From Vulcanimicrobiota bacterium (GTDB lineage: Bacteria > Vulcanimicrobiota > Vulcanimicrobiia > Vulcanimicrobiales > Vulcanimicrobiaceae): DNA of 6,422 bases. The position numbers and the translations under genes are program-made. The notes below the pieces were generated by a model, which ran no database searches, was not told the DNA's origin, and worked only from the letters and a program-made list of their open reading frames with translations. Shown one piece after another: positions 1 through 5,835 of this stretch. The stretch lies in contig JAFAOZ010000254.1 in the NCBI GenBank assembly GCA_019247395.1, forward strand, positions 1-6,422, in the 5' to 3' direction. Each line of letters starts with the position of its first letter. Within the stretch, counting starts at the first letter, position 1.

Positions 1-1001
1 CACGCGATGACTTGCGGCGCGAACGCCTCATTGATTTCCATCACGGCCAAATCGCCGGCAGAAACCCCCGCTCCCTCCAGCGCTTTCGGAATCGAAAACG
101 CGGGCCCGATCCCCATGATCGCCGGGTCCACTCCGACGACACTTGCCGATATCAGGCGCCCGATCCACGGCACTCCATCGCGTTCGGCGCGCTCGCGGGT
201 CGTCATCACGACCGCCGCGGCCCCGTCGGTGATTCCGCTGGCATTGCCGGGCGTGACGACGCCGTCCTTGACGAAGCGCGCGGGCAGCTTGCCGAGCTTC
301 TCCATCGTCAATCCTTGCCGCGGGCCTTCGTCACGCTCCACGCGCACGGAGGTGCCCTTCGGACCCGGAACGTCCACGGGCACGATCTCCTCGGCGAAAT
401 AGCCGCTGCTTTGCGCGGCGAGCGCGCGCTCTTGGCTCGCCAATGCGAACTCGTCGCAGGCTTCGCGGGCAACGCCGTACTTCTTCGCGAGATTCTCGGC
501 GGTAATCGCCATCGGAGTGTTGCCGTACGAATCGGTGAGCGCCGTCCAGAGAGAATCCTCGAATGCGACGTTTTGGCCGAGATGAAATCCTTTGCGCGCA
601 CCCCGCACCACGTGCGGCGCTTGACTCATGTTCTCGGTTCCTCCGGCGAGCGCGTAGCTCGCGCTTCCGAGCGCCAGCGATTGGGCGGCGGAGAGGATCG
701 CCTGCAGACCCGAACCGCAGAGCCGGTTCACCACCAGCGCCGGAACGCCGACTGGAACACCGGTCTTCAGGCCGACGTGGCGGGCAAGATAAATCGCGTC
801 CGCGCTCGACTGGATCACGTTGCCGAAAACGACTTCGTCGATCGCATCGGGCGCGACGCCGCTGCGAGCGATTGCCGCGCCGGCCGCCGCGACGGCGAGG
901 TCGGTCGCCGTGAGATCGGAAAGCGCGCCGCCCAAATTGCCGAACGGCGTTCGGGCGCCGGCGAGCACGACGATATCAATATCTTTAAATACGACGCTCA
1001 T
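1..1001 (-). CDS. Thiolase (acetyl-CoA C-acetyltransferase/acyltransferase), 3' end cut by window edge
   Basis: Thiolases condense two acyl-CoAs, or cleave a 3-ketoacyl-CoA with CoA, in beta-oxidation, ketone-body or polyhydroxybutyrate metabolism in the cytoplasm. Reading leftward from ATG at 1001-999, 333 residues are open without a stop. Seen: ARTPFG near residue 16; the nucleophile motif NRLCGSG with catalytic Cys95; GGTENMSQAP just after it; GNASGITDGAA in the middle; and NEAFAPQ close to the window edge. The family is about 390 residues long, so roughly 60 are missing, including the C-terminal histidine (GHPxGxSG) and second cysteine (CxGGGxG) motifs, which should lie to the left of base 1. 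No clear Shine-Dalgarno precedes the ATG, but no other in-frame start is visible close upstream and the N-terminus has normal family length. It is divergent from the Crp-type regulator, which may control it (inference). Biosynthetic (AtoB/PhaA) and degradative (FadA) roles cannot be told apart here. Confidence 0.95.
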   Translation of the reverse strand, partial: MSVVFKDIDIVVLAGARTPFGNLGGALSDLTATDLAVAAAGAAIARSGVAPDAIDEVVFGNVIQSSADAIYLARHVGLKTGVPVGVPALVVNRLCGSGLQAILSAAQSLALGSASYALAGGTENMSQAPHVVRGARKGFHLGQNVAFEDSLWTALTDSYGNTPMAITAENLAKKYGVAREACDEFALASQERALAAQSSGYFAEEIVPVDVPGPKGTSVRVERDEGPRQGLTMEKLGKLPARFVKDGVVTPGNASGITDGAAAVVMTTRERAERDGVPWIGRLISASVVGVDPAIMGIGPAFSIPKALEGAGVSAGDLAVMEINEAFAPQVIA

Positions 1002-1077
1002 ATGGCGGCTGAGTATTCCGCGGATGCGCAGCTTCGTCCCGGCAGGCGCGACCGCCGATAGTCACAAAGCGACGAGT
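1002..1077. promoter_or_regulatory. Divergent intergenic region, probable promoters of thiolase and regulator genes
   Basis: This 76-base gap separates the two divergent starts and must hold or border the signals for both genes unless promoters lie inside coding sequence. I find no convincing -35/-10 pair. Weak -10-like hexamers are AATACT on the minus strand, about 8 bases before the thiolase ATG, and GATAGT on the plus strand, about 20 bases before the regulator ATG. No FNR-type (TTGAT-N4-ATCAA) or CRP-type (TGTGA-N6-TCACA) palindrome is present. The role is inferred from gene arrangement only. Confidence 0.35.
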
Positions 1078-2022
1078 ATGCCCAATCGACCCTCCGCGGC
1101 GACCCTCGACGCCCGCTCGCTTTCCCCGGCCAAAAAGACCGAGCAAATCGTCGACTCGTTCGATAAGCTTCAGATCGGCAGCGCGCTCGAGATCAACGAA
1201 GAGACCGATCCGCGCGCGTTGCGCAACGAGATGACGCAGCTGCGTCCCGGACGCTTTTCCTGGGATGCGCGCAATCTCGGCGGCAATCGCTGGACGGTTC
1301 GGCTGGAGCGAATCGACGAAAACGCCGACGGCGAGGCGTTTCTCACGCACGTACCGGCCTTCATGCCGGCCAAAGCGGGCACAATGCGCGATCTCGCGTC
1401 GCAGATGGGCGAGCGTACCTACCGCGCCGGTGAAACGATCTTCGACGAAGGCGAAGCGTGGCCGTATCTGGGCATCGTCAAGCACGGCAAAGTGATCTAC
1501 ACCCTGCTCTCACCCGACGGAAAGACGCACACGATCGGCGAGCGATTGACGCACGATACGCTCAACGAAAGTGGCACGTTTGACGGCGGCGGCGCCACGA
1601 CGCGCGCCGAAGCGCTCACCGATGCAACGGTCGTAACGCTGCCGAGCGAAGCGGTCATGCACGCGGTGCGCAGCGACGCCGAACTGGCGCTCGGCTTTCT
1701 GATCGCATCGTCGCAAGCGCGACGCCGGTCGATCGATACGATCGCCGATCTCGCCTTCGCGCACGTGCTGCAGCGTGTCGCGAAGTTCTTGCTCGGATAC
1801 GCGCGCGCGTCGGTCGGCATGGCGCGCGGCCTGCCCGGCGTGGAGAATCTGTCGCAAGCGCAGATCGCGGCCGCCGCGGGCACCGTGCGCGATATGGCGG
1901 CTCGCGCGTTGCTGCGGTTGAAGAATTCCGGAGCGCTGGAGCTCGATCGCGGCCGCGTGCGGGCGATCGATCGCGCCCGCTTAGAGGCCTTCGCTCACAA
2001 CGTCGAGGCGCCGCCGGTTTAG
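1078..2022 (+). CDS. DUF2249-Crp/Fnr fusion transcriptional regulator
   Basis: A predicted cytoplasmic DNA-binding regulator of 314 residues, longer than the usual 210-250 of Crp/Fnr proteins because of an extra N-terminal domain. Residues about 20-79 resemble DUF2249 (SirA/TusA-like fold): TDPRAL at 43-48 and LRPGRFSW at 55-62, ending with RWTVRLERI at 71-79. Residues about 103-200 form a cyclic-nucleotide-binding-like beta-roll, with RAGETIFDEGE at 116-126 and a GIVKHGKVIY strand at 132-141. A long dimer helix (about 205-242) is followed by a Crp-type winged helix: LSQAQIAAAAGTVRDMAARALLRL spans 258-281, with a wing around 286-297. The protein has no cysteine, so FNR-type iron-sulfur sensing is excluded. 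By eye the phosphate-binding Arg of CRP aligns with Thr174, while a Glu (E164) is kept, so cAMP binding is doubtful. ATG 1078 was chosen because the thiolase gene covers the region further upstream and it starts just before the DUF2249 domain; an in-frame ATG at 1024 is an alternative. The ligand is unknown. Confidence 0.88.
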   Translation: MPNRPSAATLDARSLSPAKKTEQIVDSFDKLQIGSALEINEETDPRALRNEMTQLRPGRFSWDARNLGGNRWTVRLERIDENADGEAFLTHVPAFMPAKAGTMRDLASQMGERTYRAGETIFDEGEAWPYLGIVKHGKVIYTLLSPDGKTHTIGERLTHDTLNESGTFDGGGATTRAEALTDATVVTLPSEAVMHAVRSDAELALGFLIASSQARRRSIDTIADLAFAHVLQRVAKFLLGYARASVGMARGLPGVENLSQAQIAAAAGTVRDMAARALLRLKNSGALELDRGRVRAIDRARLEAFAHNVEAPPV

Positions 2023-2030
2023 CGGCGCCT
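2006..2030. terminator. Perfect hairpin between convergent genes, probable bidirectional terminator
   Basis: The arm AGGCGCCGC (2006-2014) and its exact reverse complement GCGGCGCCT (2022-2030) form a 9-bp GC-rich stem around a 7-base loop. The stop codon of the regulator (2020-2022) lies in the loop and right-arm edge. The next gene converges from the right and stops at 2042. No T-tract follows on either strand, so this is not a textbook intrinsic terminator. Its position between two convergent 3' ends supports a termination or RNA 3'-end-protecting role. Confidence 0.5.
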
Positions 2031-2042
2031 ACCGCGCGCGGT
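2031..2042. repeat. 12-base perfect palindrome abutting the hairpin
   Basis: ACCGCGCGCGGT equals its own reverse complement. It starts at the base after the hairpin at 2006-2030 and touches the stop codon of the convergent minus-strand gene. Alternating CG runs are common in GC-rich DNA, so chance is possible. It may extend the RNA secondary structure at the convergent junction. Confidence 0.4.
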
Positions 2043-2458
2043 TATATTCGGTAAACGCTTGCCGAAGCGTTAGGATCGACCAGCGCCGGGTGGACGCGCG
2101 GTCCCGTGCACATGATCGAATCGTGGCCCATCTCGACCTTGATGCGCGCAACCTCTCCGCCCATGACGTCCTCAACGGCGCAGCCTTGCACCTTGTTCGG
2201 GAAGCGCGCCATGATGACGTAACGTCCCGGCTCCAGCGTCAGATCGGTAAAGAAGCCGCGATCGTTGGTCTGCAGCGTCATAATGTGGTTCGGCCCCTTC
2301 TCCAGGTAGGGGCTGCGATAGTAGTAAAGCGTCGCGTGCGGTATCGGCTGGCCGCTCTTAACGTCAACCACGGTGCCGGAGAGCCCGGCCGGCTCATCGG
2401 CCAATGCGACGGTGCCGAAAGAGCCGGCGAGCGCGAGCATGATTGCTAAAGTCTTCAT
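2042..2458 (-). CDS. Small exported protein with carboxypeptidase-regulatory-like domain
   Basis: A 138-residue protein. Residues 1-20 form a signal peptide (Lys2, a hydrophobic core, and a VALA-DE cleavage site after residue 20), so it is predicted to leave the cytoplasm. Residues about 25-110 match the CarboxypepD_reg/Ig-like beta-sandwich pattern: LSGTVVDVKSGQPIPHATLY near the start and TNDRGFFTDLTLEPGRYVIM at 64-83. This fold is usually structural or carbohydrate- or peptide-associated rather than catalytic, and here it is the whole mature protein. Two cysteines (93 and 117) could pair as a disulfide after export. ATG 2458 was chosen because it gives the signal peptide. The frame stays open upstream to 2818, but that stretch lies over the coiled-coil gene and reads as an Arg/Ser-rich shadow. 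It is the last gene of the minus-strand run, 31 bases after the coiled-coil gene. No specific substrate or partner can be named. Confidence 0.85.
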   Translation of the reverse strand: MKTLAIMLALAGSFGTVALADEPAGLSGTVVDVKSGQPIPHATLYYYRSPYLEKGPNHIMTLQTNDRGFFTDLTLEPGRYVIMARFPNKVQGCAVEDVMGGEVARIKVEMGHDSIMCTGPRVHPALVDPNASASVYRI

Positions 2459-2460
2459 GC

Positions 2461-2479
2461 GTCCGGTTATTCCCCGGAC
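2461..2479. other. Small inverted repeat in the gap before the CarboxypepD-reg gene
   Basis: GTCCGG (2461-2466) pairs with CCGGAC (2474-2479) across a 7-base loop, inside the 31-base gap between the coiled-coil gene and the exported gene that follows it. There is no T-tract, and the hairpin sits just before ATG 2458. It could mask the ribosome site or mark a processing point, or be chance in GC-rich DNA. Confidence 0.3.
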
Positions 2480-2489
2480 CGGGCCGTTG

Positions 2490-3035
2490 TTAGACCGACT
2501 CGAGTGCGGCCGTCTCGTCGGCCGCCGTTTGCAAGTCGAAGGCCGCCCGCTTACTCTTCGCTGCGGCATCCGCGAGCGGCTGATCGGGAACTTGCTTGGG
2601 CTTCTGCAACACGTCGCGGCCTTTGCGCACTGCACCGAGCGCACCGGCGAGCCGGTTCTCCATCTCCGCAAGGACATCGGCGGCATAACGATCCGCGCCC
2701 TCGCGCACGTCCCGCGCGCGCTCCTCGGCCTCACGCAAGACGACGTCCGCCGTCGTGCGCGCACGCTGCACGATCTCGTTATCGTCAACGAGCTCCTCGT
2801 GCTTGCTGGCAGCCTCATCTACGATTGCTTGCGCCTTCTCTTGCGCCGCGCGCAGCATCCGCTCGTGATCCTTGGCGATGATCTTCGCGCGCCCGACCTC
2901 CTCGGGCAACGAGGCCCGAATCTTCTCGACCAGCTCGATCAGTCGTTCCTCGGAAAGGATCCGATAACCGGCGGGGAGCCACGTTCCTTCGTGAACATAT
3001 GCTTCGAGCTTATCCAACACGCGATAGACCGACAT
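2490..3035 (-). CDS. Coiled-coil DivIVA/SepIVA-like protein of the coaD neighbourhood
   Basis: A 181-residue protein that is almost wholly helical and highly charged, with no signal peptide and no membrane segment. Residues 1-26 form a short head (VLDKLEAYVHEG, then WLPAGYRIL). Residues about 28-140 are rich in Glu, Arg, Lys and Ala with heptad-like spacing, including EEVGRAKIIAKDHERML, NEIVQRAR and GADRYAADVLAEME. The tail is Ala/Lys-rich. This resembles a family found after coaD in several phyla, often labelled 'ATPase' or ATP synthase subunit B/H-like, and it recalls the DivIVA/SepIVA-like gene near coaD in Actinobacteria. There is no Walker A (GxxxxGK[ST]) motif, so an ATPase function is not supported. 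A scaffold role in cell-envelope growth or division is an inference from that similarity. The start at 3035 is well supported: GGAGG lies 5 bases upstream, inside the end of coaD, and the gap to coaD is 2 bases. Confidence 0.8.
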   Translation of the reverse strand: MSVYRVLDKLEAYVHEGTWLPAGYRILSEERLIELVEKIRASLPEEVGRAKIIAKDHERMLRAAQEKAQAIVDEAASKHEELVDDNEIVQRARTTADVVLREAEERARDVREGADRYAADVLAEMENRLAGALGAVRKGRDVLQKPKQVPDQPLADAAAKSKRAAFDLQTAADETAALESV

Positions 3036-3037
3036 TG

Positions 3038-3529
3038 CTACCTCCGTTGCAAGTGTGTGCGTTTCTCCGCCATGAGGCGGAGCACCGGTTCGGGGACGAA
3101 TGCGGCGACGTCGCCGCCCAGAAAGAAAACTTCTTTAACGAGGCTCGAGCTGACGAACGAGTATCGTTGATCCGACATCAAGAAGAGCGTGTCGGCGTCC
3201 GAAAGAGAGCGGTTCATTAACGCCGCCGACATCTCGCTTTCAAAATCGGAGATGACGCGCAGGCCTTTGACGATCACATCCGCCTGCGCCGCGCGCACGT
3301 AATCGGCCAGCAATCCGCGAAAATGCTCGACGCGGACGTTATCGAGCCCGGCGACGCTCGCCGTCAGCATTTTTTCGCGTTCTTCGAGGGAAAACATCGG
3401 CGCGCGCTTTTGGGGATTGACGACGGTGGCGACGACGAGTGCTCCGAAACAGCGTGCCGCGCGCTCGATGACGTCGAGATGCCCGTTCGTCGGCGGATCG
3501 AAGGATCCGGGATAAACGGCGCGCGTCAC
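3038..3529 (-). CDS. coaD: Phosphopantetheine adenylyltransferase (PPAT)
   Basis: CoaD transfers AMP from ATP to 4'-phosphopantetheine, giving dephospho-CoA, the fourth step of coenzyme A synthesis, in the cytoplasm. Seen, numbering from GTG 3529: AVYPGSFDPPTNGH at 4-17, containing the nucleotidyltransferase TxGH motif (T14, H17); MFSLEEREKML after the first Rossmann half; VKGLRVISDFESEMSAALMNR, the substrate-pocket segment, with Lys in place of the Arg in the common RGLR; YSFVSSSLVKEV, the ATP-binding SSS signature; and GGDVAAFVPEPV near the end. I chose the GTG because it gives 163 residues and the usual start, a few residues before YPGSFDP. A TTG at 3553 in the same frame would add 8 residues and overlap the rsmD stop as TTGA; its GGAAG lies only about one base away, too close for a good ribosome site. 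The gene sits between rsmD and the coiled-coil gene, a widely conserved order. Confidence 0.95.
   Translation of the reverse strand: MTRAVYPGSFDPPTNGHLDVIERAARCFGALVVATVVNPQKRAPMFSLEEREKMLTASVAGLDNVRVEHFRGLLADYVRAAQADVIVKGLRVISDFESEMSAALMNRSLSDADTLFLMSDQRYSFVSSSLVKEVFFLGGDVAAFVPEPVLRLMAEKRTHLQRR
3040..3045 (-). promoter_or_regulatory. Strong Shine-Dalgarno for the coiled-coil gene
   Basis: On the minus strand GGAGGT ends 4 bases before ATG 3035. It overlaps the final codons and stop (TAG, 3040-3038) of coaD. It is the best ribosome-binding site in the window, it fixes the start of the coiled-coil gene, and it suggests that gene is translated efficiently from the shared transcript. Confidence 0.8.
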
Positions 3530-3549
3530 GCGCAGGGGCTTACCGTTCG

Positions 3550-4095
3550 TCAAGCTTCCGGTGCCAGGAAAGCGAGCGCGACATCGCCGTAGACTTCTTC
3601 GCGCACCGACCGATACCCGGGTATGTCCGGCAGGATCCGCTTGGCCGCGTGTTCGTAAACGACGAGCGCGTCTGGTGCGAGCAAGCTGCGCTCGCGCATT
3701 AGCCGAAAGAGCTGAAGCGGCACGGGATCGGCGTAGGGCGGATCGAGATAGACGATATCGAACGGCCCCTCGAGCCGGTAAAGCGCGCGCTCGGCCGGCG
3801 CCGGAAAGACCGTCACGATGCCCTCGATGCCCAGATTCTTTGCCGCTTCTTCGATGGCGTGCGCGATGTCGCGCTGGCCCTCAACCGAAACGACGCGCGC
3901 GGCCCCGCGCGAGGCTGCTTCGAATCCGATCGCGCCGGTGCCGGCGAAGAGATCGAGCACGCGCGAGCCTTCGATCCGATTCATTAAAATCGAGAAGAGC
4001 GACTCCTTGACGCGTCCGGGCGTCGGCCGTACCTGGGTGCCCTTAGGCGAGCGCAGCTTCCGGCTGCCGAGCTGCCCGCCGGTGATTTTTGGCAT
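3550..4095 (-). CDS. rsmD: 16S rRNA (guanine(966)-N2)-methyltransferase RsmD
   Basis: RsmD uses S-adenosylmethionine to methylate G966 of 16S rRNA in the assembling small subunit. The 181-residue length is normal for the family. Seen: the N-terminal ITGGQLGSRKL and RPTPGRVKESLFSIL (23-37), typical of RsmD; the SAM-binding motif I LDLFAGTGAIGFEA (47-60); an acidic residue ending the next strand (SVEGQ, 70-74); and the catalytic motif IV DPPY at 118-121 (YLDPPYADP), as in N2-guanine and N6-adenine methyltransferases. ATG 4095 starts 3 bases after the stop of the DUF885 gene, with only a weak ribosome site, so coupling to upstream translation is likely. Next to coaD, rsmD forms one of the most conserved bacterial gene pairs. 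I see no missing key residue. Confidence 0.95.
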   Translation of the reverse strand: MPKITGGQLGSRKLRSPKGTQVRPTPGRVKESLFSILMNRIEGSRVLDLFAGTGAIGFEAASRGAARVVSVEGQRDIAHAIEEAAKNLGIEGIVTVFPAPAERALYRLEGPFDIVYLDPPYADPVPLQLFRLMRERSLLAPDALVVYEHAAKRILPDIPGYRSVREEVYGDVALAFLAPEA

Positions 4096-4098
4096 CGC

Positions 4099-5835
4099 TT
4101 AAAACCTATGCGGTCCCAGCGGCGTCATAGCCGGCCGCAACCACGACGTGTCGCCGAGCCACTCGTAGCGGACCGTTGAGTACGGAACCGTGCCGTACGA
4201 GAGCAGCCGATCGTGAAAGCTGCGCTGATTGAACGATGCGCCTTCGCGGTTTGCCACCAGCGTCTGCAGCGTCTCGATCTGCGTCTTGCCGATCTGATAG
4301 TCGATCGCCTGGCCGGGATCCATCGCAAACCGCGTCGCTTCACCCCGCGCCGTATCGTAGTCGATGCCTGCATTCTTTTCAAAATATGCGATCGCCGCGG
4401 GAAGGGACATCGCGCCGGTCGCCAAGCCGACGTCGACGCCGATGCGCGTCGCGCGATGCCGCATCAGATGAATGACTTGCTTGCGCGCGCCCGGATCGTC
4501 GTCGTAGAGGCCCCCACGCATCAGCATCTCTTCGCCGTAAAAGGCCCAACCCTCGGCAAAGACGCCGTCACCCTGCACGTGGCGCACGTAATCCGGATTA
4601 TGGTACGCGATGCTGAACTGCATAAAGTGACCGGGAATGCCTTCATGTCCGAGCAGCGGAAGCACCGACTGCCGCGCCTGCTGTACGAAAAAGCTTTGGT
4701 TGCTCGGGCTGAAGTCCGGAACGAAATAGAAGCCTTGCGGGTCTTTTGAGAACATACCGGGCGGATTCATGAAGCCGCCCGGATAGGTCGCAGCCAAAGC
4801 CTTCGGAACTTCGACGATATGAAACGGTCCGAGGTATGACGGAATCGTCACGATTTGATGCGAGTTGATGAACGCGATAATCTTAGCGAGGCTCTGCTCG
4901 TAGTACGACAAGAACGCCGCTTTGGTCGAAAACGCGGGCGCCGGCGATGGAGAGGGCAAGGCGGCGTCACGCGCATTCTCCCACATCTCGAGCGTACGGT
5001 CGCGCGCCAACTCTAGACGGCCGATCTCCGCAACTTGGCCCGAATCGAACGGCAGCATCAGTACGCGCCGCAGAAACCAATCGTACTGCTTTCGGCCGAC
5101 CGCGAAGCCTCCGGCATGAAACGTGGCCACGCGGCCGTCCAGCCAGGTGCGGTATCCGCGCAGTGCGCGCAATGCGACCGCCTGCGCTTGGGCGAGATCG
5201 CTGCGCGTCTGCGCCGAGGTATCGCGCGCGACCTCGTCGAGCGTCGTGGTGTAGAGCGAGTCGCCGTCGCGGATGTCTTCGGATGCGATTTGGGCGAACT
5301 CGCGAACGGTATCGGTTGAGTTCGCGCGTCCCTGTTCCAGCACGCGCGGGCAGGCGCGCAGCCGCGCGATGGCGGCACGCACGCGAACTTCATCGTTTGC
5401 ATACTGCCGTTTGACGATCGAAAAAATACCGTTGCTGCACTCGCCTTCGTAAATGCTCGGGTTGCGCTGCAATCCGCGCAGCACCGTCCGCTGCCACCAG
5501 TCGGACTCGATGTCCGAGCGAATGAGCAGATAATCGACGTAGGTATGCGCGTCCGTGCCGGCTGGGGGCTCGAGCGCGCTCAACTCGTTACGAAACCCGC
5601 GCAACTTTTTCATTTCGGCGGCTTGGGTGGCGGGCGAATAATCGGCGAGCCGGTCGTCGTAGGTGTGAATGCCGGCGTCGGTCGCCGACGTCGGGCTCTC
5701 TTGGTACGACCAATCCATGTACGCGCGCTCGAGCGCGACGAGCCGCTGCTGATAATCGGACGGCGCCGTCGCCGCCGGGGGCGCGGCGCCGAAGAGCAGC
5801 ACGCCGGCGGCCGCCACGGCGAAAAGTCTGCGCAT
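4099..5835 (-). CDS. Exported DUF885-family putative zinc metallopeptidase
   Basis: A 578-residue protein. Residues 1-24 form a signal peptide (MRR, a hydrophobic AVAAAGVLLFG core, and an AATA-like cleavage region before PSDYQQR), so the mature protein is periplasmic or extracellular. The body matches DUF885 along its length. The putative zinc site is HEGIPGH at 397-403 (family HExxPGH; H397, E398, H403), followed by AEGWAFYGEE at 427-436, where E428 is the likely further ligand. Downstream are the conserved helix RIGVDVGLATGAMS (464-477) and DPGQAIDYQIGKTQI (506-520). The family is thought to be peptidases of the HExxH-like clan, but the substrate here is unknown. ATG 5835 was chosen because it yields the signal peptide. 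It overlaps the HAD stop as TGATG and has GGAAG 7 bases upstream (5843-5847). An in-frame start at 5949 would add 38 residues inside the HAD gene and bury the signal peptide. Confidence 0.9.
   Translation of the reverse strand: MRRLFAVAAAGVLLFGAAPPAATAPSDYQQRLVALERAYMDWSYQESPTSATDAGIHTYDDRLADYSPATQAAEMKKLRGFRNELSALEPPAGTDAHTYVDYLLIRSDIESDWWQRTVLRGLQRNPSIYEGECSNGIFSIVKRQYANDEVRVRAAIARLRACPRVLEQGRANSTDTVREFAQIASEDIRDGDSLYTTTLDEVARDTSAQTRSDLAQAQAVALRALRGYRTWLDGRVATFHAGGFAVGRKQYDWFLRRVLMLPFDSGQVAEIGRLELARDRTLEMWENARDAALPSPSPAPAFSTKAAFLSYYEQSLAKIIAFINSHQIVTIPSYLGPFHIVEVPKALAATYPGGFMNPPGMFSKDPQGFYFVPDFSPSNQSFFVQQARQSVLPLLGHEGIPGHFMQFSIAYHNPDYVRHVQGDGVFAEGWAFYGEEMLMRGGLYDDDPGARKQVIHLMRHRATRIGVDVGLATGAMSLPAAIAYFEKNAGIDYDTARGEATRFAMDPGQAIDYQIGKTQIETLQTLVANREGASFNQRSFHDRLLSYGTVPYSTVRYEWLGDTSWLRPAMTPLGPHRF

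Noticed and set aside
12..1061. Long plus-strand open frame (349 codons) opposite the thiolase gene
   Set aside because: It is Arg/His-rich with no recognisable motif, and it lies opposite a thiolase with clear catalytic motifs. This is the usual shadow of high-GC coding sequence.
820..1077. N-terminal extension of the Crp-type regulator
   Set aside because: The stretch 820-1001 is antisense to the thiolase N-terminus and reads as low-complexity Ala/Arg/Ser. The DUF2249 domain begins after 1078.
1002..1077. Crp/Fnr operator in the divergent spacer
   Set aside because: I searched by eye for TTGAT-N4-ATCAA and TGTGA-N6-TCACA patterns and for any good inverted repeat, and found none.
2459..2818. 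Upstream in-frame extension of the CarboxypepD-reg gene
   Set aside because: It overlaps the coiled-coil gene on the same strand in another frame, is Arg/Ser-rich, and would bury a clear signal peptide that starts at 2458.
2373..3170. Plus-strand open frame (265 codons) opposite the coiled-coil gene and the end of coaD
   Set aside because: It has no family motif and crosses several well-supported minus-strand genes. The coiled-coil gene has a strong ribosome site, so this frame is a shadow.
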